Assembly (NCBI GenBank): GCA_023459335.1
Contig: JAEWUO010000028.1
Coordinates: forward strand, 62,001 to 126,000
DNA length: 64,000 nt
Direction: 5' to 3'
Source of the DNA: Bacillota bacterium
Lineage (GTDB): Bacteria; Bacillota; Clostridia; Christensenellales; CAG-138
Translations under genes and position numbers: made by a program
The notes under the pieces: model-generated
What the model was told of the DNA's origin: nothing
The model's database searches: none
Seen by the model: only the letters and a program-made list of their open reading frames with translations
Shown: positions 1-6,597 of the stretch, piece after piece
How positions within the stretch are numbered: position 1 is the stretch's first letter
Layout of the letters: the number at the start of each line of letters is the position of its first letter

Positions 1-431
1 TGGGAAAGATAGACCATCCCCGGCTGAACGATGTGCTCCGCGTTCACGTCCGCATAGTGCGCGGCCGCGCAGGATTCCACCTGCTGCGCGGTGATCTTTC
101 CGTCCGCCGTCGGCAGCGCGAGCACCTTATGCCCCGTCGCTTCGATCGCGCCGGTTTCGTGCGTATTGATATGTCCGCTCTCCGCGCAGATCACGCCCTG
201 ATACGGCTTGATGCTCGCGGCGATGATGGTCAGGTTCGTCTGCGTACCGCCCACAAGAAAGTGCACGTCGCTCTGCGCCCCATTCAGCCGCGCGCGGATG
301 AGTTCCTTCGCCCGTTCGCAATGCGCGTCCAGCCCATAGGCGTTGTCCTGCTCGCGGTTTGCTCTCGCGATCGCATCCAGAATGCGTTCGTGACCGAGTT
401 CGTTGTAGTCGTTCATGAAGTTATAGCGCAT
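1..431 (-). CDS. Low-specificity threonine aldolase / beta-eliminating lyase family (5' part only)
   Basis: PLP-dependent fold-type I enzyme; family members cleave L-threonine or allo-threonine to glycine and acetaldehyde in the cytoplasm. Only the first ~143 residues are present; the gene runs off the left edge. The N-terminus reads MRYNFMNDYNELGHERIL, followed by the family stretches VHFLVGGTQTNL and SGHINTHETGAIEATGHKV, which match the cofactor-binding region of threonine aldolases. The PLP lysine lies outside the window. The ATG at 431 is preceded by GGAGG seven nucleotides upstream, which fixes the start. It is divergent from the lipoprotein gene at 627. Other beta-eliminating lyases of the same Pfam family remain possible. 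Confidence 0.88.
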   Translation of the reverse strand, partial: MRYNFMNDYNELGHERILDAIARANREQDNAYGLDAHCERAKELIRARLNGAQSDVHFLVGGTQTNLTIIAASIKPYQGVICAESGHINTHETGAIEATGHKVLALPTADGKITAQQVESCAAAHYADVNAEHIVQPGMVYLS

Positions 432-477
432 GAAATTTCCTCCGGTGCCGGCGGCTGAACCCGCCCCGCATTGCACG

Positions 478-486
478 AGTATAGCA
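478..486 (-). promoter_or_regulatory. Extended -10 promoter of the threonine-aldolase-like gene
   Basis: The minus strand reads TGCTATACT, an extended -10 element, about 47 nt upstream of the ATG at 431. No convincing -35 hexamer is seen at 16-18 nt, which is usual for TGN-type promoters. Confidence 0.5.
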
Positions 487-590
487 CTTTTTTCACGCAT
501 TGTGCGCAATTTTTTACGATGTCGATGCAAAAAACAGTTCTGTTTCCCTTTTTGTTCACCGGTGGGTTACAGCGGCGACACCCGCGATGT

Positions 591-620
591 TTGCATCCTG
601 CTCCTGCTTTCGCCTATAAT
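591..620 (+). promoter_or_regulatory. Sigma-A promoter ending 6 nt before the ATG (leaderless candidate)
   Basis: TTGCAT (591-596), an 18-nt spacer and a perfect TATAAT (615-620). The predicted transcription start, about 7 nt past the -10, falls on the A of the ATG at 627. No Shine-Dalgarno-like sequence precedes the ATG. Confidence 0.65.
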
Positions 621-626
621 CGATAC

Positions 627-1913
627 ATGCAGCAATATTTGAACAATCGCATTCGCAAAGCCGTTCGCGTCGCCATCGCACTGCTGCTTGCGGCGCTGTT
701 TCTCACGGGCTGCGCCGCGCCGTCCGCGCGCGAAGATGTGTTCATCGACGGTGACGATTCGTTTGAACCGGCTTTGCCAACCGACGATTCCGCCGACGCC
801 GCGACAATAAGCAAACTCCTGCCGGGCAGGCTCGATTCGATCCTGACAGATGACGGTTCGTTTGCCGTCCTTTTCGTCAACGTCGGCAAAGCGGACGCGT
901 GTATCCTGCGCCTCGGCGGTTCCGCCGTGCTGATCGACACGGGATCGGCGCAGTCTGTTCCGCAACTGTTCGCGGCGCTCAACGCGCTGAAGATCGAGTC
1001 CATCGACGCGGTCTTTATCACGCACAGCCACAGCGACCATCTCGGCGGGCTCGACGCGCTCGTAAATAATTACAGTGTGGGCACCGTATATTCGCCGTAT
1101 TTCAGCGAAACGGGCAAGGACGGCGTCGGCAAGATCGTCCAACGCGTGAAGAAGCTCGGTTTATCGCATACGGAATTGAAAGCGGGCGATGTTGTCCCGC
1201 TTCCGGACGGCGCGTCTTTTACCGTGCTCGGCCCGCTCGCGCTGAACGAGGAGAACGACAACGACAACTCTCTTGTGCTGCGCTTCGATTACGCCGGGCA
1301 GACAATTCTGTTCGCCGGGGATATGCAGTTTGCTGAAGAACAGTCGCTCCTTGACGCGGGCGCGCCGCTCGGGAGCGTCATCCTCAAGGTTGGCAACCAC
1401 GGCAACCCGGACGCGACTAGCGACGCGTTTGCAGCGCAAGTCGCCCCCGGCATCGCGATCATCTCCACCGATACCACGGTAGATGCAAACAGCGCGAACC
1501 CGCGCGTACTCGCCGCGCTGCCGAACGCCAACGTTTTCGTCACGGAGAATTTCCCGATCGGCGTTCTCGTTACGATCGATGGCGCGAGCCGGATGATCTG
1601 TTTCAATCCCGCCAAAGAGAAGGTTTCGCTCCATGCCTCCCTTTCCGTCGACGCGAAGCATCAGACGGTCACGCTGACGAACGATACCGCACTCGGCGCC
1701 GATCTTTCCGGCTGCGTACTCTTTAGCGCCGAAACAGGCGCTGCGCTGCGGTTCCCCGCCGGAACGCGACTGTCCGCCGGCGGCAGTCTGACGATCGGCA
1801 AAGGCAACGAACTTTCCTTTCCGAACGACGACAGTCCGCTCCGGAAAAAGAAAGGCAACACGGTTTTTCTATACGATTCCTTCGGAAATCTCGCGAGCAA
1901 AGGGCTGGACTAG
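627..1913 (+). CDS. ComEC-type metallo-beta-lactamase-fold lipoprotein with lamin-tail-like C-terminus
   Basis: Predicted exported lipoprotein of 428 residues. A signal peptide ends in the lipobox LTGC with Cys29. A metallo-beta-lactamase domain of the ComEC/Rec2 C-terminal type spans about 78-330, with the metal motif THSHSDH at 132-138. The usual ComEC KVxHHGS motif reads KVGNHGNPD here, so one histidine is replaced by Asn. Residues ~335-428 have the pattern of a lamin-tail (LTD) domain (VTLTN, DLSGC, FPAGT, LSAGGSLTIG, GNTVFLYD). Stand-alone exported ComEC-like proteins are common in Clostridia and are suspected nucleases, but the substrate is unknown. An open frame continues upstream to 471, but the lipoprotein signal and promoter fix the start at 627. 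Confidence 0.85.
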   Translation: MQQYLNNRIRKAVRVAIALLLAALFLTGCAAPSAREDVFIDGDDSFEPALPTDDSADAATISKLLPGRLDSILTDDGSFAVLFVNVGKADACILRLGGSAVLIDTGSAQSVPQLFAALNALKIESIDAVFITHSHSDHLGGLDALVNNYSVGTVYSPYFSETGKDGVGKIVQRVKKLGLSHTELKAGDVVPLPDGASFTVLGPLALNEENDNDNSLVLRFDYAGQTILFAGDMQFAEEQSLLDAGAPLGSVILKVGNHGNPDATSDAFAAQVAPGIAIISTDTTVDANSANPRVLAALPNANVFVTENFPIGVLVTIDGASRMICFNPAKEKVSLHASLSVDAKHQTVTLTNDTALGADLSGCVLFSAETGAALRFPAGTRLSAGGSLTIGKGNELSFPNDDSPLRKKKGNTVFLYDSFGNLASKGLD

Positions 1914-1920
1914 CACATAA

Positions 1921-1950
1921 AAAAACGACGGGGCCTTCCCCGCCGTTTTG
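1921..1950. terminator. Bidirectional hairpin terminator
   Basis: A GC-rich stem (CGGGG/CCCCG core, extended by ACG/CGT) is flanked by an A-run on the left and T-run on the right. It sits between the convergent genes ending at 1913 and 1955 and can serve both. Confidence 0.8.
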
Positions 1951-1954
1951 ATTT

Positions 1955-2860
1955 CTATGATATCGTTGATTCTGTGCCGGATTCTTTCGGTTCTCCGATC
2001 TTCCGTTTGCCGACGTAAAACCCTGCGCTGAGCGCCTTCGTCGGGCACGCCTTCACGCAGTCACCGCAGCGGATACACTCCATATCGTCCGGTTTTTTCG
2101 TCGGGTCGACGCCCATATTGCAGGCGCGCTTGCATACGCTGCAATGCGTGCAGGCGCTCTCGTCGAGCTTCAGGCGATAAAACGAGGCTTTGTTAAACAG
2201 CGCGTACGCAGCCCCGAGCGGGCAAAGATACTTGCAGAACGGCCGGTAAAGAAACACCGACAGCCCGAGGATCAGGATCAGGATCGCCATCTTCCAGCTG
2301 AAGAGAAACCCCGCGGCCGCGCGGAGGGTCGGATTCGCAAGCAGCAGCGGAATTCCCGCGAACAGCGTTCCGGAGGGGCAGACCCACTTGCAGAACCACG
2401 GTTCGCCGACGCCGGCGGCGTTTTTCACAAGCGCGGGCAGGAGCACGACCAGCACGGCAAGCACGATATATTTCAGATACCGCAGCGGCCGGTCGAGTTT
2501 AAAGGAGCCGATCTTTTTTGAGCGGATCTTATACAGAAGATCCTGCACCAATCCGAACGGGCATAAAAACCCGCAGACGAAACGCCCGAACAGCGCGCCG
2601 AACGCGAGCAGCAGCCCTGTTACATAGAGCGGAAAGAGAATCTCGCGCGCCGCCAGCTCCGCCTGCAGGGAGCCGATCGGGCACGCGCCGAATGCGCCGG
2701 GGCAGGAATAGCAGTTCAGCCCGGGTACGCAGACGGACTTCGTATCCCCCTGCCAGATGCGGCCCTTGACGAAGCCGACCAGATAACCGTTGGATACGAC
2801 CGTCCACGCGCCCTGAATATAATGTCTGACCGTATTTCGTTTGCGTTCTTTTTTATCCAA
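1955..2860 (-). CDS. 4Fe-4S polyferredoxin membrane protein (NapH/CcoG-like)
   Basis: Integral membrane iron-sulfur protein of 301 residues, likely moving electrons across or at the membrane. Cysteine motifs lie near the N-terminus (C44, C50, C53, C60), the FVCGFLCPFG motif sits between membrane segments, a second pair (CKWVCPSG, FCKYLCPLG) follows, and two classic 4Fe-4S motifs (CTHCSVCKRAC, CIRCGDCVKACP) form the C-terminal ferredoxin domain. The start is TTG at 2860, inside the end of the upstream microprotein gene (8-nt overlap). It is the last gene of an operon with a TlpA-like thioredoxin and a CXXC microprotein, which suggests it supplies reductant to an extracytoplasmic thiol pathway; that link is inference. 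Confidence 0.88.
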   Translation of the reverse strand: MDKKERKRNTVRHYIQGAWTVVSNGYLVGFVKGRIWQGDTKSVCVPGLNCYSCPGAFGACPIGSLQAELAAREILFPLYVTGLLLAFGALFGRFVCGFLCPFGLVQDLLYKIRSKKIGSFKLDRPLRYLKYIVLAVLVVLLPALVKNAAGVGEPWFCKWVCPSGTLFAGIPLLLANPTLRAAAGFLFSWKMAILILILGLSVFLYRPFCKYLCPLGAAYALFNKASFYRLKLDESACTHCSVCKRACNMGVDPTKKPDDMECIRCGDCVKACPTKALSAGFYVGKRKIGEPKESGTESTIS

Positions 2861-2987
2861 TGCCGATACACTCCAGGCAGATATTGGCCGCGCGGGACAG
2901 CACGACTGCCGCCTCGCCGCCGCGAACGCCGAGTACGACGAGGGTCGCGCCCAGTGCGATTAAAATGTAAGGCAGAGCTCTCTTCAT
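2853..2987 (-). CDS. CD1871A-type CXXC motif microprotein (44 aa)
   Basis: A 44-residue membrane microprotein: MKRALPYILIALGATLVV forms one hydrophobic segment, then a short linker and the C-terminal CLEC (CXXC) motif followed by IGIG. This matches the small CD1871A family of CXXC proteins that I know from Clostridia beside redoxins and 4Fe-4S proteins. Its ATG overlaps the stop of the thioredoxin gene (ATGA), and its last codons overlap the TTG start of the polyferredoxin, so the three genes are translationally coupled. The CXXC may relay electrons between the membrane Fe-S protein and the lipoprotein thioredoxin; no function is proven. Confidence 0.85.
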   Translation of the reverse strand: MKRALPYILIALGATLVVLGVRGGEAAVVLSRAANICLECIGIG

Positions 2988-3508
2988 TCTACACGATCCA
3001 ACAAGAGGTCGATCAATCCTGTCCAGTTTTCATAATTATTCGCGCCGACGACCGCTTCGCCGACTTGTTTCCCGGTCGAATCAAAGAAAATCGTGGTCGG
3101 TATCGATTGATATCCTTGAATTTTATCCAGGAAAAAGCCTTCGGCGTTTATCATCGGATAGGTAATCTTCTGATCCGCAACAAATTTCTTCGCTCCTTCG
3201 GTATCGTTGATATCCACATTGACTCCGATGATGACGAGGCCTTTGTCGGCGTATTCCTTGCTGATTTTCACCAAATCGGGGATTTCTTCCACGCAGTATC
3301 CGCACCACGTTGCCCAATAGTTCACCATGATGAGCTTATGCTCGGAAAAAACAGTCTGGTCCAGCGTATCGCCTGTCAAAGTAGTAAGAGAAAACTCCGC
3401 AGAGCTGTCCGAAGGCGACGAGGTTTCCGTTACGGGCGCGGTCACGCAGGCGCTCAGCAGCATCGCCGACGCAAGAATTGCCGTTATGATCATTACGAAT
3501 TTTTTCAT
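2984..3508 (-). CDS. TlpA/ResA-like thioredoxin lipoprotein
   Basis: Exported thiol-disulfide oxidoreductase of 174 residues. The signal peptide ends at a lipobox with Cys21, a Ser/Thr-rich linker follows, and a thioredoxin domain carries the active site WCGYC at 68-72 and a cis-proline region (SIPTT). The frame is open further upstream, but MKKFVMIITAIL gives a proper lipoprotein signal. AGGAT lies somewhat upstream of this ATG, and a weaker start at 3529 is possible. It is the first gene of the redox operon. In related proteins this domain reduces disulfides outside the cytoplasmic membrane; the target here is unknown. Confidence 0.87.
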   Translation of the reverse strand: MKKFVMIITAILASAMLLSACVTAPVTETSSPSDSSAEFSLTTLTGDTLDQTVFSEHKLIMVNYWATWCGYCVEEIPDLVKISKEYADKGLVIIGVNVDINDTEGAKKFVADQKITYPMINAEGFFLDKIQGYQSIPTTIFFDSTGKQVGEAVVGANNYENWTGLIDLLLDRVE

Positions 3509-3640
3509 CTCAGGTTTGATCCTTTCCATACCTGTCGCTTTTTGTGATGGGAACAATGTTAGAAACGTATGACGCATCCTGCGCGCGGTTATTTCGTCAA
3601 CAGGTTATGGTATCGATGGTAAGGCCCAACGCCGCCCGTT

Positions 3641-3676
3641 ACCGTGATTATATCACACGGTTTCATTCACAGTCGA
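3641..3676 (-). promoter_or_regulatory. Promoter of the redox operon with overlapping palindrome
   Basis: Extended -10 TGATATAAT on the minus strand (TATAAT at 3652-3647) with a weak -35 TCGACT (3676-3671), 18-nt spacer. An inverted repeat covers the -10: ACCGTG at 3641 and CACGGT ending at 3661, with an inner palindrome GTGAT-N3-ATCAC at 3644-3656. The placement suggests an operator for an unidentified repressor. The rest of the 325-nt gap 3509-3833 holds the MFS promoter and leader and nothing else I recognise. Confidence 0.55.
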
Positions 3677-3701
3677 GCGCGCAAATGACGCCGAACTTCG
3701 A

Positions 3702-3730
3702 TTGCGCGCTCCTTGTCGTTACGCTATAAT
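3702..3730 (+). promoter_or_regulatory. Sigma-A promoter of the MFS-DUF2804 operon
   Basis: TTGCGC (3702-3707), a 17-nt spacer and a perfect TATAAT (3725-3730), giving a leader of about 97 nt before the ATG at 3834. Confidence 0.6.
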
Positions 3731-3833
3731 GAATGCGACGGCATTTTTGTATTTTGATTCATTTTCTGTATTTTAAATCCATTTTATTGTCAATTCGAAA
3801 GCTAGAATGAAATATCGCGAAGGAGTTTCTCGT

Positions 3834-5135
3834 ATGCAAAACGACATCAGCAGAAAAAACTGGGTGCTCATCTGGGTTTTCGGCCTCGCGGGTCAGCTGT
3901 GCTGGAATGTGGAAAACGCCTGGTTCAGCACGTTCGTCTACAACAAAGTCGCGCCCGACCCATCCATCATCAGCTGGATGGTGGGATTAAGCGCGGTGGT
4001 CACGACGTTCTGCACGTTTCTCGTCGGCACGTGGAGCGACCGCATCGGCAGACGCAAACCGTTTGTCAGCATCGGTTATATCTTCTGGGGCGTATTCACG
4101 ATTGTTTTCGGCCTCGGCGAATTTCTGCCGAAGTCGCCGATCACGCTGGTTGCGACTTTCGTGGTGCTTGCGGACGCGGTAATGAGCTTCTTCGGGTCGT
4201 TCGGATACGACGCGGGCTTCTCCATCTGGACGACCGACATCTCGAACGAGCATAACCGCGGCCGTCTCGGCGGGGCGCTCGCCGTCATGCCGGTGATCGC
4301 GACCATCTTCGGCACGGTCGTCTCCGGCATCATTGTGGACTCGCTCGGTTTCTTCGATTTCTTCGTGCTCATGGGCGGGCTGGTCATCGTCATCGGCGTC
4401 CTGTCGCTCTTTGCTATGAAGGACGCGCCGGATTTGAAACCGAGACGCGAAGAACCAACCTACTTCAAGCAGGTGCTGCGCGTGTTTAACTGGAAAACCG
4501 TGCGCGACAACCGCGAACTCTTCTGGGTGTTCATCGTGATGCTGATCTATTTTATCGGCTTCAACGTGTATTTTTCCTATATCACGATCTATTTCGTGAA
4601 TTACCTCGGTTATAATTTCACGATCGCCGGCGCAATGCAGGGCGGCGCGCTCGTTCTCGCAGCGTTTATGACGATTCCGACCGGCCGCCTCATCGACCGC
4701 GGTTATCTCTCGCGCGTAATCCTCTACGCACTGATCGCCAACACCGTAGGGCTCATCAGCATCGCGTTCGCGGGCAATATCGTCGTGCTCTGCATCGGCA
4801 TGTTCCTCGCGGGCTGCGGTTACATCCTGACGCTCCAGTCGCTCACCGCGTGGATCAAGAACCTCTATCCCGAGGATCAGCGCGGGCAGTTCGAGGGGAT
4901 CAAGCAGGTGTTCTTCGTCGCGCTTCCGATGGTCTTCGGACCCCTGATCGCGGCGCCCGTCATCAACGCCTGGGGTGTGGAAAAGCTGGTCAACAACGTC
5001 GCAGGCATGGTGCCGGGGCCCTCGCTCTTCCTCGTCTCCGCCGCGGTGACGGCGATTTCCATCCTGCCGCTGATCGTCGCAAACCGTATGCTCAAGCGCC
5101 GCCTGGCCGGAAGAGCCGCGGCGGACGCGCAGTAA
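3834..5135 (+). CDS. Major facilitator superfamily transporter (GPH/sugar-type)
   Basis: Membrane transporter of 433 residues with about 12 hydrophobic segments and the MFS loop 2-3 motif GTWSDRIGRRKPF. The second half repeats a related loop (GRLIDRGYLSRV). Pattern and length resemble MFS proteins related to glycoside-cation symporters; the substrate cannot be read from sequence. The ATG at 3834 has AAGGAG eight nucleotides upstream, so the in-frame ATG at 3807 is not preferred. It is followed after 6 nt by a DUF2804 gene, a pairing I know from other Clostridia. Confidence 0.85.
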   Translation: MQNDISRKNWVLIWVFGLAGQLCWNVENAWFSTFVYNKVAPDPSIISWMVGLSAVVTTFCTFLVGTWSDRIGRRKPFVSIGYIFWGVFTIVFGLGEFLPKSPITLVATFVVLADAVMSFFGSFGYDAGFSIWTTDISNEHNRGRLGGALAVMPVIATIFGTVVSGIIVDSLGFFDFFVLMGGLVIVIGVLSLFAMKDAPDLKPRREEPTYFKQVLRVFNWKTVRDNRELFWVFIVMLIYFIGFNVYFSYITIYFVNYLGYNFTIAGAMQGGALVLAAFMTIPTGRLIDRGYLSRVILYALIANTVGLISIAFAGNIVVLCIGMFLAGCGYILTLQSLTAWIKNLYPEDQRGQFEGIKQVFFVALPMVFGPLIAAPVINAWGVEKLVNNVAGMVPGPSLFLVSAAVTAISILPLIVANRMLKRRLAGRAAADAQ

Positions 5136-5141
5136 CGAGCC

Positions 5142-6161
5142 ATGAGTCAGCCAGAACAGGACCATAAGTTTTCTCCCGGGGAGCACACGTTAAGCCGCAC
5201 CGGTCGTCCGATCCCCGGTTATACGCTGAACGGCGATGCGCTTTATGACAGAGACCGTATCCATTCCGCGCCATGGCGTCTCAAAGAGTGGGATTTTTAT
5301 CAGATTGCTGACGATACGCTCTGCCTCCAGCTCGTGATCGGGCATGTTTCCTACGCGGGTAACTGCAACATCGCGCTGTTTAACCATCTCACCGGCGAAC
5401 GAATCTTTGAACAAGGCGTCACGATCCCCCTGCCGTTTCGAAGCATGCGCATGCCGCAGAACGCGCGCGCGGATTCGCGGCTTGAGTTCTCTCATGGCGG
5501 GGCGGAACTTTCGTTCGTCATAAAAAACGGCGTTCGTTCGCTGTTTGCGCGTTGCGGCGGCTTTCAGGCAACGGTCACGCTGACGCCCTCTGTTCCCGAG
5601 AGCATCTCCGTCTGCACGCCGTTTGCGAAGCAGCGCGAATTCTATTTCAACGAAAAGATCAACCTGCTCCGGGCGGACGTTTCCGTTTCTCTGGATGGCA
5701 AGCCGTATTCGTTCGATCCCGAGCGCACGTTTTCCCTGCTCGACTGGGGGCGCGGCGTCTGGCCTTTTTCGCACGAGTGGTACTGGAGCAGCGTCAGCAC
5801 GCTGCTGGCCGGTTCTCCGTTCGGTTTCAACCTGGGCTGCGGGTTCGGCGACACGGCGGCAGCACGCGGCACGGAAAACGTCGTTTACCATAACGGCCGC
5901 GCAATTAAGCTGGGCCGCGTCGAAATCCGGCGCGAAGCGGACGTGTTTGCGCCGTGGCATTTTGAGGAAGAATCCGGCCGGCTTTCCGCCGTGCTGACCC
6001 CGCGGTACGATCGGGATACGGTCACAAAGCTGCTGTTCGTCAACAACCGCTGCCATCAGATGTTCGGTACGTTTGAAGGACGTTTCCTGGACAGCGGCGG
6101 TAGAACGATCCAGTTCTCCGGCGTAACCGGCTTTGCCGAACACGCGGTCAACCATTGGTAA
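5142..6161 (+). CDS. DUF2804 family protein
   Basis: Conserved protein of 339 residues without signal peptide or membrane segments. It has the DUF2804 pattern: an N-terminal part with paired aromatic residues (WRLKEWDFYQI), and the central signature LLDWGRGVWPF followed by WYWSS and a Gly-rich segment (FGFNLGCGFGD). The function of DUF2804 is unknown. The start lies 6 nt after the MFS stop without a strong ribosome site, suggesting translational coupling. No terminator hairpin is seen directly after the stop. Confidence 0.85.
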   Translation: MSQPEQDHKFSPGEHTLSRTGRPIPGYTLNGDALYDRDRIHSAPWRLKEWDFYQIADDTLCLQLVIGHVSYAGNCNIALFNHLTGERIFEQGVTIPLPFRSMRMPQNARADSRLEFSHGGAELSFVIKNGVRSLFARCGGFQATVTLTPSVPESISVCTPFAKQREFYFNEKINLLRADVSVSLDGKPYSFDPERTFSLLDWGRGVWPFSHEWYWSSVSTLLAGSPFGFNLGCGFGDTAAARGTENVVYHNGRAIKLGRVEIRREADVFAPWHFEEESGRLSAVLTPRYDRDTVTKLLFVNNRCHQMFGTFEGRFLDSGGRTIQFSGVTGFAEHAVNHW

Positions 6162-6524
6162 AAGGAAAAGCATTCATTAAATATGACGGCGTTTTTTAAG
6201 ACGGCGTTTCCCGAGCTGAATACGCACGAAACAAGATGTCGTTCCCGTATAAAAATACGTTCTTATCTCCTTCTATACAGTTTATGCGATTGTTATTCAA
6301 GTTGTTTTAATAATCGCGCCGTCCGGCGTACTGTTTTGCCGCGCAGCGCCGCTTTCCGGCGCCGCTGTGGAAAACCTGCTGAAAAATTCAAGCAAAATCA
6401 AAAGAAATGTGAAAAACATCGCTTAAAAATGGGCGTTTTTTCATGAGAAAAGCGGCTTGCGGCTCCGATATCGCCGGATTTTCTTCCGATGTGTGAAATA
6501 TCCGTAACATCTTCGGCGGTTTTA
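6162..6524. other. AT-richer intergenic stretch, no gene recognised
   Basis: Between the DUF2804 stop and the promoter of the Ig-like gene I see short open frames without ribosome sites or family resemblance, a near-direct repeat GACGGCGTTT at about 6185 and 6200, and several T-runs but no convincing hairpin terminator. Base composition is visibly more A/T-rich than the surrounding genes. Confidence 0.5.
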
Positions 6525-6553
6525 TTTACATATATATACTACTCATGTATAAT
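6525..6553 (+). promoter_or_regulatory. Sigma-A promoter of the Ig-like secreted protein
   Basis: TTTACA (6525-6530), a 17-nt spacer and TATAAT (6548-6553) preceded by TG directly upstream of the -10. GAAAGGATG follows as ribosome site before the ATG at 6598. Confidence 0.75.
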
Positions 6554-6597
6554 TTCCCCGACAGAATGTCTTTCATGCAAGAAAGGATGTGTACCGA

